47,095 nt of DNA, taken from positions 1-47,095 of the forward strand of contig JAAEZI010000024.1 of the NCBI GenBank assembly GCA_018222915.1, given 5' to 3'. Shown here piece by piece: positions 27,173 through 35,251 of the stretch. The position numbers were made by a program, and so were the translations under genes. This DNA comes from Algicola sp. (GTDB taxonomy: Bacteria; Bacteroidota; Bacteroidia; Flavobacteriales; Flavobacteriaceae). Positions within the stretch are counted from its first letter, which is position 1; each line of letters opens with the position of its first letter. A model generated the notes under the pieces. That model was not told where the DNA came from and searched no databases. It saw only the letters and a list, made by a program, of their open reading frames with translations.

Positions 27173-28155
27173 AGATAGCCATTGTCATATTGAATTGGAA
27201 TGGGCAACAGTTATTGGAGCAATTTCTGCCATCTGTCGTCACACATTCCGCAGAGGCAGATATCTATGTAGCAGATAATGCCTCAACTGATGATTCCTTA
27301 GGCTTCATACAAAAGAACTTTCCAGAAGTGCGTTGTATCCGAAATAACGAGAATGGCGGCTATGCTAAAGGTTACAATGATGCTTTAAAACATGTAGATG
27401 CCGATGTGTTCTGCTTACTCAATAGTGATGTTGAAGTGACTTCCGACTGGTTAAACGCAATCAAAAAAGAATATACAACCTGTCCAAATACCGCTATTAT
27501 TCAACCGAAAATCTTAGATTTCAAAAACAAGACGCATTTTGAATATGCGGGAGCTGCAGGAGGATTTGTCGATAAGTATGGTTACGCCTATTGTAGAGGT
27601 CGGATTTTTGACACCATTGAAGCGGATCATGGGCAGTACAATGCAACCGCTCCTATTTTTTGGGCTTCTGGCGCTTGCTTCTTCATCACGAAATCTGTGT
27701 TTGAAAAGCTCGGAGGATTTGATGAGCGTTATTTTGCGCATTATGAAGAGATCGATCTTTGTTGGCGTGCCTTTAATGAAGGATTCATCACCAAATCTGT
27801 CGGACAGTCGTCCGTATATCATTTAGGAGGTGCTACACTAAACAACATGCATCCTAAAAAGACATTTTTAAATTTCAGAAATAGTTTGTTCACCCTTACT
27901 AAAAATGCCAAAGGACCACTATTTCAACTGATAGTCACACGCTTAATTTTGGATGGTATTGCGGGATTACAGTTTTTATGGCAATTTAAATTCTCTCACT
28001 TTATAGCGATCTTAAGAGCTCATTTCAGTTTTTACAGTCACCTAACCTACTTGTTAAAACAACGGAAAGGTTTACTTCAACGAGATAACTACTACAAAAC
28101 AACATCCATTGTTTGGGCGTATTTTATAAAAAAACGCAAAACCTTCAATTGTTAG
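27169..28155 (+). CDS. Glycosyltransferase family 2
   Basis: A 328-residue GT-A fold enzyme: the nucleotide-sugar-binding start IVILNWNGQQLLEQFLPSV, VADNASTDDSLGF (about 34-46), the metal-binding LLNSDVEV in place of DxD, and acceptor-side EEIDLCWRA. Weakly hydrophobic helices near the C-terminus (about 255-300) suggest membrane association. Members with this NWNG start often transfer rhamnose or similar sugars in cell-surface polysaccharide synthesis. The four-base overlap with the HsdR-N-type gene suggests translational coupling, but the two proteins have no evident shared task. Confidence 0.93.
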   Translation: MKIAIVILNWNGQQLLEQFLPSVVTHSAEADIYVADNASTDDSLGFIQKNFPEVRCIRNNENGGYAKGYNDALKHVDADVFCLLNSDVEVTSDWLNAIKKEYTTCPNTAIIQPKILDFKNKTHFEYAGAAGGFVDKYGYAYCRGRIFDTIEADHGQYNATAPIFWASGACFFITKSVFEKLGGFDERYFAHYEEIDLCWRAFNEGFITKSVGQSSVYHLGGATLNNMHPKKTFLNFRNSLFTLTKNAKGPLFQLIVTRLILDGIAGLQFLWQFKFSHFIAILRAHFSFYSHLTYLLKQRKGLLQRDNYYKTTSIVWAYFIKKRKTFNC

Positions 28156-28207
28156 TAAATGTGTTAAAATTTTAGTTAAATAAGATAGTATCCACTATTC
28201 TTTTATC

Positions 28208-28215
28208 TAATTTTG
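28208..28215 (+). promoter_or_regulatory. -7 promoter box for the OmpA-family gene
   Basis: TAATTTTG matches TAnnTTTG and lies 34 bases before the ATG at 28250; the -33 element is not clear. Confidence 0.4.
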
Positions 28216-28249
28216 GAATGTTAAATAACAACTAATTATTAAACTTATT

Positions 28250-29107
28250 ATGAGAAAATTAATGCTATTAAGTGTTGCTGGGATGTTCATTTTGACTTCA
28301 TGTGTGTCTAAGAAGGATTATATGGCACTCGAAGAAAAACAAAAAGAAACTCAAGATTTATTGAACTCTGCGACTGTGAAACTCAACAGTTGCTTGTCTG
28401 ATAAAGCAGCAGCAATGGCTCGTGTAGAGACCATGAAAGACCAACTTGCCGATTTAAGAAAATCTAATCAAGACTTGATTGATACCAAAGTAAATTTAAC
28501 CACCTTAACTCAAAAAGGCGCTGAAAACCTTGAGAAATCATTAGAAAGCTTAAAAGAAAAAGATTTAAAAATATCACGTTTACAAGATGCGTTAACAAAA
28601 AAAGATAGTGTTACGCTAGCTATTGTTACGAGTCTTAAGAAGGCCGTAGGTATCAATGATCCAGATATTGAAATCAATGTGGAAAAAGGTGTTGTTTTTA
28701 TTTCTATCGCTGATAAATTATTATTCCAAAGTGGTAGTTATACTGTAACTAACAGAGCGAAGGAAGTATTAGCGAAAGTGGCGAAAGTCATCAATAGCAA
28801 ACCAGATTTTGAAGCGATGGTAGAAGCACATACTGACAATGTCCCTTACAAAAAAGGTGTGTTATTAGACAACTGGGATTTAAGTGTGAAACGTGCTACT
28901 TCAGTAGTTAGAGTTTTAGAAGAACTAGAAGTCAACCCGAAGCAATTGGTTGCCGCAGGACGTAGTTATTATGTCCCTCTAGTGGAAAATGACACGGCAG
29001 AAAACAGAGCAAAAAACAGACGTACACGTATTGTTGTGATGCCTAAGATTGATCAATTCTACGAGATGGTAGAAGAAGAAATGAAAAATCTTTCTGCTGG
29101 TCAATAA
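28250..29107 (+). CDS. OmpA-family peptidoglycan-associated lipoprotein
   Basis: 285 residues. The first 18 end in a lipobox-like LTSC (Cys 18). A Lys/Glu-rich coiled-coil region follows (about 25-125), then an OmpA C-terminal domain (about 140-275) with VFISIADKLLFQSGSYTV, VEAHTDNVPYKKG, NWDLSVKRATSVVRVL and NRRTRIVV, the residues that clasp diaminopimelate of peptidoglycan. The lipid anchor would sit in the inner leaflet of the outer membrane with the OmpA domain bound to the wall. A strong terminator follows the stop, and a -7 box precedes it, so it appears to be a single-gene unit. Confidence 0.94.
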   Translation: MRKLMLLSVAGMFILTSCVSKKDYMALEEKQKETQDLLNSATVKLNSCLSDKAAAMARVETMKDQLADLRKSNQDLIDTKVNLTTLTQKGAENLEKSLESLKEKDLKISRLQDALTKKDSVTLAIVTSLKKAVGINDPDIEINVEKGVVFISIADKLLFQSGSYTVTNRAKEVLAKVAKVINSKPDFEAMVEAHTDNVPYKKGVLLDNWDLSVKRATSVVRVLEELEVNPKQLVAAGRSYYVPLVENDTAENRAKNRRTRIVVMPKIDQFYEMVEEEMKNLSAGQ

Positions 29108-29129
29108 GATACCACACGTATTATAATAT

Positions 29130-29160
29130 AAGCTCAATCTTTAGGTTGAGCTTTTTTTTT
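29130..29160 (+). terminator. Intrinsic terminator of the OmpA-family gene
   Basis: AGCTCAA (29131-29137) pairs with TTGAGCT (29146-29152) over an 8-nt loop and runs into a long T-tract to 29160. Confidence 0.92.
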
Positions 29161-29167
29161 GTGGTTA

Positions 29168-29788
29168 TTAGAAAATCTCCAAACTACCTTTACCCTCTCT
29201 CACAATAAGTGGCTCTTCCTCTGACAAATCAATGACGGTGGAAGCCTCATTGTCGCCATAACCACCATCGATGACCAAGTCGACCAGATTATCCCACTTT
29301 TCCAGAATCAACTCAGGATCTGTGGTATACTCAATAATCTCATCCTCATCGCGAATGGAAGTAGATACAATGGGGTTTCCTAATTGTCTTACAATTTCAA
29401 GAGCAATGGAATTATTTGGTATACGGATACCTACTGTTTTTCGTTTCTTAAAGGGATGTGGTAGATTATTGGAACCAGGCAAAATGAAAGTGTAAGGTCC
29501 TGGCAATGCTCTTTTTAGAATTTTAAATGTTGTGGTATTAATTTGCTTGACATAATCACTCAGATTACTCAAATCCTCACAAATAAACGAAAAATTCGAC
29601 TTTTCAAGCTTTACGCCTTTGATTCTAGCTATCTTTTCTAAAGCTTTAATATTGGTAATATCACAACCCAAACCATACACCGTATCAGTTGGATAGATAA
29701 TCAAGCCTCCTTTTTTTAAAACGTCAATGACCTTCTTAATCTCCTTTGGATTTGGATTTTCTTCATATATTCTGATTAACTCAGCCAT
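29168..29788 (-). CDS. tsaC: L-threonylcarbamoyladenylate synthase (Sua5/YrdC/YwlC type)
   Basis: A 206-residue YrdC-fold enzyme: IYPTDTVYGLGCDITN at about 32-47, the basic pocket residues KGVKLEKSNFSFIC, PGPYTFIL near 116-123, and VGIRIPNN followed by NPIVSTSIRDED. It makes threonylcarbamoyl-AMP from threonine, bicarbonate and ATP for t6A37 modification of ANN-decoding tRNAs. The length fits the short (single-domain) form without the Sua5 extension. The gene is divergent from the lipoprotein esterase gene, with 47 bases between them, and converges on the OmpA gene. Confidence 0.93.
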   Translation of the reverse strand: MAELIRIYEENPNPKEIKKVIDVLKKGGLIIYPTDTVYGLGCDITNIKALEKIARIKGVKLEKSNFSFICEDLSNLSDYVKQINTTTFKILKRALPGPYTFILPGSNNLPHPFKKRKTVGIRIPNNSIALEIVRQLGNPIVSTSIRDEDEIIEYTTDPELILEKWDNLVDLVIDGGYGDNEASTVIDLSEEEPLIVREGKGSLEIF

Positions 29789-29835
29789 AATAAGTATCTT
29801 AAAGTTTCGTTTACAAAGTAATTAAATATTTCATT

Positions 29836-30705
29836 ATGAAAGCTGCCAAAAATCACTTAGTCACATTTTTACTCATTTTATGTGTCTTTTCCTGCTCTGA
29901 CGATAACAATAGTGTTACTGAAGATCCACAGAACCAAACACCCTTAACCTATCGAGAGGAATTAAATGTTTCCTATGGCAATGACAGTGATCAAGTATTC
30001 GATTTGTACTTGCCCGCAAATCGTTCGCTGTCTACAAAAGTTATGGTGCTGGTGCATGGTGGTGGATGGACCTCTGGCGACAAGGCCGATATGAATTTAC
30101 TAAAAGATTTAATAAGACAGGATTTACCTGATATAGCCATCGTAAATATTAATTACAGATTAGCAGATGAGAACAATCCACCTTTTCCTATGCAAATTGA
30201 TGACATTACAACCATCATCAATATGCTAAAAACCAATCAAGAAGAATATGTCATTTCTGATGACTTCGGATTTATTGGAACTAGTGCAGGTGCACATTTA
30301 TCAATGCTTTGGAGCTACGCCCATGATGCGAATGCAGATTCTAAGATGGTTGCAAGTATTGTTGGACCAACAAATTTTACAGATCCTGCGTATTTAGAGA
30401 ATGACAATCCGATACTACAAGAATTGATTAGCACCTTTGGAATCGACACCTCTACAGCCTTTTTAGAATCTGTGAGTCCTTATCACCAGGTAACTTCAGA
30501 AGCACCACCAACCATTTTATTTTACGGAGGCGAAGATCCATTGGTGCCAACAAGTCAAGGTTTAGATATGGAAACAAAACTTTCAAACTTAGGCATTACC
30601 CATCAATTTACTTTGTATCCAAACGCTGGACACGGATGGGTAGGCGCAGAGTTATTAGATACTTGGACCAAGTTAAAAGCATTTACAGAAACCCATCTAC
30701 AGTAA
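29836..30705 (+). CDS. Lipoprotein alpha/beta hydrolase (carboxylesterase/BD-FAE-like)
   Basis: A 289-residue protein with a lipoprotein signal (LCVFSC, Cys 20) and an acidic linker, so probably outer-membrane anchored. The hydrolase domain has the HGGGW oxyanion loop (about 74-78), the nucleophile motif GTSAGAHLS (Ser 150), the acid in YGGEDPLVP and the His in NAGHGWVG, as in the hormone-sensitive lipase or feruloyl-esterase-like group. A role in ester cleavage of carbohydrate or lipid substrates outside the cell is plausible. It is followed 39 bases later by the aspartic protease gene, and may share transcription with it. Confidence 0.9.
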   Translation: MKAAKNHLVTFLLILCVFSCSDDNNSVTEDPQNQTPLTYREELNVSYGNDSDQVFDLYLPANRSLSTKVMVLVHGGGWTSGDKADMNLLKDLIRQDLPDIAIVNINYRLADENNPPFPMQIDDITTIINMLKTNQEEYVISDDFGFIGTSAGAHLSMLWSYAHDANADSKMVASIVGPTNFTDPAYLENDNPILQELISTFGIDTSTAFLESVSPYHQVTSEAPPTILFYGGEDPLVPTSQGLDMETKLSNLGITHQFTLYPNAGHGWVGAELLDTWTKLKAFTETHLQ

Positions 30706-30744
30706 AATAGTGTAACAATCATCTCAAAAAAGCGTCTATATGAT

Positions 30745-31704
30745 ATGCGCAGTGTCTTGTTTATCATATGGATTTTAGGTTTTTATATTCCTGTTTTCGG
30801 TAATGAAGGTATGAGTCTCATCACCTTTCCTAAAGCGGAAATATTAAATGAACACACCACGCGAATTCCCTTTAAACTTATTGACAACCTTATCGTCATT
30901 GAAGCTGAATTAATGGACCAAAAAGGCAACTTCATCATTGATACAGGCTCAGAAACGCTCATTTTAAATGAAGTTCATTTCAAATCAAAATATGCCAATT
31001 ACACGAAAAAGGGACGTACTTCAGGTGTTATCGACATTGTTGACAATCCCTTGGAAAAACGATTATCAGAATTTATCATCAACGATTTAATCCTTGAAGA
31101 CACCAATTCCGACATCATTAATTTAGCGCATATCGAACAAAGTAAAAAGATTCACCTCTTAGGGATTATAGGTTATAATATTTTAAAAGATTATGAGGTG
31201 TTTATAGATATGTACCTTAATCAAATTACCCTATCTAAAACAGACAATAATGGTGAACGCTTAGATACCAGACCATATCTTGAAAAACAAATAGACACGG
31301 TTGATTTCAAATTAAAAAAGCACACCATTGTACTGGAAACCTATGTGAATGAGCACAAACTCAAGTTTGGTTTAGACACAGGTGCTGAGTACAATCAACT
31401 TAATAAAAGATCTAGCAAAAAAATTCTAAAGTACTTTTATCCTTCTAAGCGATTGATGCTTGTTGGCGCAAGTGGCACAAAAATTGAAGTTATGGCAGGG
31501 AAATTGTATCGTGTTAAACTCACAGATAAAATTTATTTTGCGCCAATGGAAACCTTATTAACGAATTTAAACCAAATGAACGAAGCCTTTGGTACGTCAT
31601 TGGATGGTATTTTAGGTTATGAGTTTTTTAGGCAACTGCGAACCATCATTAATTATAAAAAAGAAAAGCTTTACTTTGTAGCATATCCTCTGAATAAACA
31701 GTGA
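30745..31704 (+). CDS. Secreted aspartic protease with two DTG motifs (clan AA)
   Basis: A 319-residue protein with a signal peptide (first about 20 residues). Two active-site motifs are visible: FIIDTGSETL (Asp 66) and FGLDTGAEYN (Asp 211). Each is followed later by a hydrophobic-Gly element (HLLGIIGYNIL and LDGILGYEFF), so the protein looks like two retropepsin-like halves in one chain, i.e. a built-in dimer resembling pepsin-type design. It would act in the periplasm or on the surface. Its stop overlaps the next gene by four bases (GTGA), so the pair is translationally coupled. Confidence 0.85.
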   Translation: MRSVLFIIWILGFYIPVFGNEGMSLITFPKAEILNEHTTRIPFKLIDNLIVIEAELMDQKGNFIIDTGSETLILNEVHFKSKYANYTKKGRTSGVIDIVDNPLEKRLSEFIINDLILEDTNSDIINLAHIEQSKKIHLLGIIGYNILKDYEVFIDMYLNQITLSKTDNNGERLDTRPYLEKQIDTVDFKLKKHTIVLETYVNEHKLKFGLDTGAEYNQLNKRSSKKILKYFYPSKRLMLVGASGTKIEVMAGKLYRVKLTDKIYFAPMETLLTNLNQMNEAFGTSLDGILGYEFFRQLRTIINYKKEKLYFVAYPLNKQ

Positions 31705-32672
31705 AACCCATTTTGAAACATATAGTCACCATCATCTTAGTATTTGCTTCCCTATTGACTTTTGCTCAAAAGGAAGACAAAGGTTATCGTTTTGAAGGCA
31801 ATGATGTTGTTTTTACCTTTCACAAAAAGGATTACGAACAGTATTCTAACGATGATACTTCAGCACAGGTAAAATTTGAAGCACTCACTATAGATAATGT
31901 TGTTGTAGCTGGCGAATTCAATAATTGGTCAAAATATGATTGGGTGATGACCAAAATTAATGACGACACTTATGAGCTTCGAAAAAACATCAACGATTTT
32001 AAAGATGAGTATACTTGGGAATTCAAGTTTATTATCAACAATCAATATTGGGCAGAGCCTTCAGCAAATGATGCAAATATAAAACTAGCCATGACGAAAG
32101 GTACTAGCCTCGATGTCTATAACTTAAAATTAAATACATCGGCTGCTTATCCTGACGACAAAGGCAATGTTCGTTTTAGACTGCGAGGTCATGAAGATGC
32201 CGAGAGTGTCATCGTAGCAGGTTCGTTCAATAGATGGGATGAAGAAGCCTTAAAAATGTATCGAATTGATAACGGTTGGGAAATCAAATTGCACATCAAA
32301 CCAGGGGAATATGAATACCGCTTCATCGTTGATGGTAATTGGATGGAAGATCCTTCTAACCCATCGAAAGTACCTAATGAATACGGTTCCTACAATTCCT
32401 ATTTAAACGTAGGAAAATATGTGACCTTCCTATTAAATGGCTATAAAAATGCTCATAAAGTTATCTTAGCTGGCTCTTTCAATGATTGGAATGAAACTGA
32501 GATTAAGATGACCAAAAATGATCGTGGTTATTGGAGTTATCGAATGCCATTACCTGCAGGAAAACACTACTATAAGTTTATTGTAGATGGTCGTTGGATT
32601 TTAGATCCAGAAAATCCGGTAAAAGAATATGACGGACATGGCAATGTCAATTCCGTATTTATGGTAAAATGA
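31701..32672 (+). CDS. Secreted protein with three glycogen-binding (CBM48/AMPK-like) E-set domains
   Basis: 323 residues from GTG 31701; a signal peptide ends TFAQ (about residue 22). Three repeats of the AMPK-beta/CBM48 glycogen-binding fold are recognisable by VVVAGEFNNWS (about 70), VIVAGSFNRWD (about 171) and VILAGSFNDWN (about 254), each followed by a Tyr-x-Tyr-Lys/Arg-Phe-Ile-Val-Asp-Gly strand (YEYRFIVDGNW, YYKFIVDGRW). No catalytic domain is present. It may bind alpha-glucans in the periplasm or at the surface, or be a structural E-set protein. Coupled to the aspartic protease gene by a GTGA overlap; ends exactly at the base before uvrD's stop on the other strand. Confidence 0.88.
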   Translation: MKPILKHIVTIILVFASLLTFAQKEDKGYRFEGNDVVFTFHKKDYEQYSNDDTSAQVKFEALTIDNVVVAGEFNNWSKYDWVMTKINDDTYELRKNINDFKDEYTWEFKFIINNQYWAEPSANDANIKLAMTKGTSLDVYNLKLNTSAAYPDDKGNVRFRLRGHEDAESVIVAGSFNRWDEEALKMYRIDNGWEIKLHIKPGEYEYRFIVDGNWMEDPSNPSKVPNEYGSYNSYLNVGKYVTFLLNGYKNAHKVILAGSFNDWNETEIKMTKNDRGYWSYRMPLPAGKHYYKFIVDGRWILDPENPVKEYDGHGNVNSVFMVK

Positions 32673-34988
32673 TTAGCCTAGAACGTCTAATTTTGCAAAC
32701 CTTAGCAGTAATTTCTTTACGCCACCAATCTCAAAATTAATTTCAGCTTTTATATCGGCTCCCTTCCCTTCTATCTTTATCACTTCTCCTTTACCAAATC
32801 GTGCGTGTTCAACAATATTACCCACCACCAATTTACCATCAAATAAATTGGTATTATCTGAAGGGTCACTTTTTGAAACTCGTTTTAAATTCTTGGGCGC
32901 TACAAACTTTGGCGGCTTACTTTCCGACTTTCGCTTGATCGGTTTTTTAAATCGAATCCTATTGGGTTCTACATCTCCAAATATATCTGAACTCAGCATC
33001 GGATTTTGTCTCGGATCATGGACTGGTGTCATCACATCCAAATATTGATCATCAATTTCTTCAATAAAACGACTTGGTTCAGCATCAATCAATTTTCCCC
33101 AACGGTAACGCGACAAGGTATACGTTAAATAGGCTTGCTTTTCTGCTCGTGTTAGTGCCACATAAAATAACCGTCGTTCTTCCTCCAATTCGCTGCGCGT
33201 ATTCATACTCATGGCACTTGGAAAAAGATCTTCTTCCATCCCAACAATATAGACATAAGGAAATTCCAAACCTTTGGCTAAATGAATAGTCATGAGTGCT
33301 ACTCTATCATCATCACCTTTGTCATTATCTAAATCGGTCGCCAAGGCTACATCTTCTAAAAATTCGGCGATACTTCCAGTAGCATCCGCAATTTCTACTT
33401 GTCCTTCAACAAAATCCTTGATACCATTGAGTAGTTCTTCCACATTCTCCAATCGCGCCACATCTTCTGGTGTTCCTTCTTTATTAAATTCTCGGATAAT
33501 ACCTGTCGTTTTCGTAATATGTTCAGCAAGTTCGAAGGCATTTGCTGTTTCATTCATGACCTGAAAACTTTCAATCATCGTCACGAAATTCTTTAATTTG
33601 GTTTTGGTAGCAGCGTTGACATTCACTTCCGTTTTATCAATGTGTTTCATCACCTCAAAAATGGTGCGGTTATAACCATTGGCTGCGACTACTAACTTAT
33701 CTACCGTTGTTTGTCCGATACTACGCTTTGGAAAATTGATCACGCGTTTCAAGGCTTCTTCATCGGCTGGATTGATGACTAACCTCAAATAAGACAGCAC
33801 ATCCTTAATCTCTTTACGCTGATAAAACGATAGGCCTCCATAGATTCGATACGGAATATTTCGTTTTCTTAACGCATCTTCAATAGCTCGTGATTGGGCA
33901 TTGGTACGATACAGGACAGCAAAATCACTTTCCTTAAGCTGATGCTGCATTTTGTTTTGAAAAATAGAACTCGCCACGAATCGCCCTTCATCACCATCAG
34001 TCATTAAACGATTGACCTTTATTTTAGGACCTTCATCATTGGCCGTCCATACGACCTTATCTAATTTTGTTTTATTCTTATCGATAATTGAATTAGCTGC
34101 ATTTACAATATTTTTGGTCGAACGGTAATTTTGTTCCAAACGGAATACATTCACATCATCATAATCTCGTTGAAAATTGAGAATATTATTGATATTAGCG
34201 CCTCGGAATGCATAGATACTTTGCGCATCATCACCAACCACACAAATATTTTGAAAGCGATCTGAAAGTGCTCTTACAATTAAATACTGTGAGTGGTTCG
34301 TATCTTGATACTCATCAACCAAAATATATCGGAATCGGTCTTGATACTTTGCCAAAACATCCGGAAAACGTGTCAACAATTCATTAGTTCTAAGCAGTAG
34401 ATCATCAAAGTCCATGGCACCAGCCTTAAAGCAGCGATCCACATATTGTTTATAGATGTCTCCCAATCGAGGTCTTCTGGCTGCTGTATCGGCTTCTATA
34501 AGTTCTGGGTTCTGAAAGTAAGCCTTAACCGTAATCAAGCTATTTTTATAAGATGAAATGCGCGAACGTACCTGTTTGTACTTATACACATCTTTATCAA
34601 GCCCCATTTCTTTTATGATAGAAGCAATCAATCGGTCTGAATCCTGTGTATCGTAAATAGTAAAGTTACTGGGAAATCCAAGACGGTCTGCTTCAAATCG
34701 CAATATTTTTGCAAACACCGAATGAAAAGTTCCCATCCATAAATTTTTTGCCTCACTTGCACCTACGATATCGGCAATTCTACCTTTCATCTCTCGAGCC
34801 GCTTTATTCGTAAATGTGAGCGCTAAAATATTAAAGGGATCTACCCCTTGACTCATTAAATAGGCAATGCGATAAGTCAACACCCTAGTCTTTCCTGATC
34901 CTGCTCCAGCGATGACAATCATTGGTCCATCCTTTTGCAAGGTAGGCGCTAATTGTGCATCATTTAACTGACTTAAATACTTTTCCAA
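32673..34988 (-). CDS. uvrD: ATP-dependent DNA helicase UvrD/PcrA
   Basis: A 771-residue superfamily 1A 3'-5' helicase. Motif I is GAGSGKT at 28-34; others are ALTFTNKAAREMK (Ia), VDEYQDTN (II), VVGDDAQSIYAFRGA (III), LEQNYRST (IV), VALMTIHLAKGLEF (V) and FYVALTRAE (VI). The C-terminal Tudor-like barrel (GNIVEHARFGKGEVIKI, then VKKLLLRFAKLDVL), known to contact RNA polymerase in PcrA/UvrD, is present. The enzyme acts in excision repair with UvrA (also in this window) and in recombination control. Its stop abuts the stop of the glycogen-binding protein gene with no intergenic base. Confidence 0.97.
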   Translation of the reverse strand: MEKYLSQLNDAQLAPTLQKDGPMIVIAGAGSGKTRVLTYRIAYLMSQGVDPFNILALTFTNKAAREMKGRIADIVGASEAKNLWMGTFHSVFAKILRFEADRLGFPSNFTIYDTQDSDRLIASIIKEMGLDKDVYKYKQVRSRISSYKNSLITVKAYFQNPELIEADTAARRPRLGDIYKQYVDRCFKAGAMDFDDLLLRTNELLTRFPDVLAKYQDRFRYILVDEYQDTNHSQYLIVRALSDRFQNICVVGDDAQSIYAFRGANINNILNFQRDYDDVNVFRLEQNYRSTKNIVNAANSIIDKNKTKLDKVVWTANDEGPKIKVNRLMTDGDEGRFVASSIFQNKMQHQLKESDFAVLYRTNAQSRAIEDALRKRNIPYRIYGGLSFYQRKEIKDVLSYLRLVINPADEEALKRVINFPKRSIGQTTVDKLVVAANGYNRTIFEVMKHIDKTEVNVNAATKTKLKNFVTMIESFQVMNETANAFELAEHITKTTGIIREFNKEGTPEDVARLENVEELLNGIKDFVEGQVEIADATGSIAEFLEDVALATDLDNDKGDDDRVALMTIHLAKGLEFPYVYIVGMEEDLFPSAMSMNTRSELEEERRLFYVALTRAEKQAYLTYTLSRYRWGKLIDAEPSRFIEEIDDQYLDVMTPVHDPRQNPMLSSDIFGDVEPNRIRFKKPIKRKSESKPPKFVAPKNLKRVSKSDPSDNTNLFDGKLVVGNIVEHARFGKGEVIKIEGKGADIKAEINFEIGGVKKLLLRFAKLDVLG

Positions 34989-35081
34989 TTCGAAATTTCT
35001 TTTAAAGCGTGAAATTAATTAATCTGTTTGTGTTGGGTCCATCAAATTATCAATAATTATAAACAATCAATGGGATTGTCA

Positions 35082-35112
35082 TTTTATAATGACGTGAACA
35101 ATTTTAAATTTG
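35082..35112 (+). promoter_or_regulatory. Promoter-like pair upstream of the candidate structured RNA
   Basis: TTTT (35082-35085), a 19-base spacer and the exact -7 box TAAATTTG (35105-35112) on the plus strand. The predicted start is near 35119. Confidence 0.45.
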
Positions 35113-35118
35113 ACCTAT

Positions 35119-35182
35119 GCGCGTTTTCAAGAAAAACCTTCGGGACGCTCAAACCCGATGTGCTGTAGTTACAGCGTTTTTC
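35119..35182 (+). ncRNA. Candidate structured small RNA or 5' leader
   Basis: A compact fold can be drawn: outer stem GAAAAAC (35131-35137) with GTTTTTC (35176-35182), enclosing a hairpin TCGGG (35140-35144)/CCCGA (35154-35158) and a hairpin GCTGT (35162-35166)/ACAGC (35171-35175). GAAAAAC can instead pair with the upstream GTTTTC (35123-35128), and GCGT (35121-35124) with ACGC (35145-35148), so two alternative folds exist. The T-run is short (five), so it may be a terminator-like leader of the glutamate synthase-like gene at 35252 or a free RNA. This is inference from the sequence. Confidence 0.35.
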
Positions 35183-35251
35183 ATCATTTAACAAAGATAA
35201 AGTTTCAATCATAAATTTTAAATATCTTTACCTTAATTAACAGAATAATAT

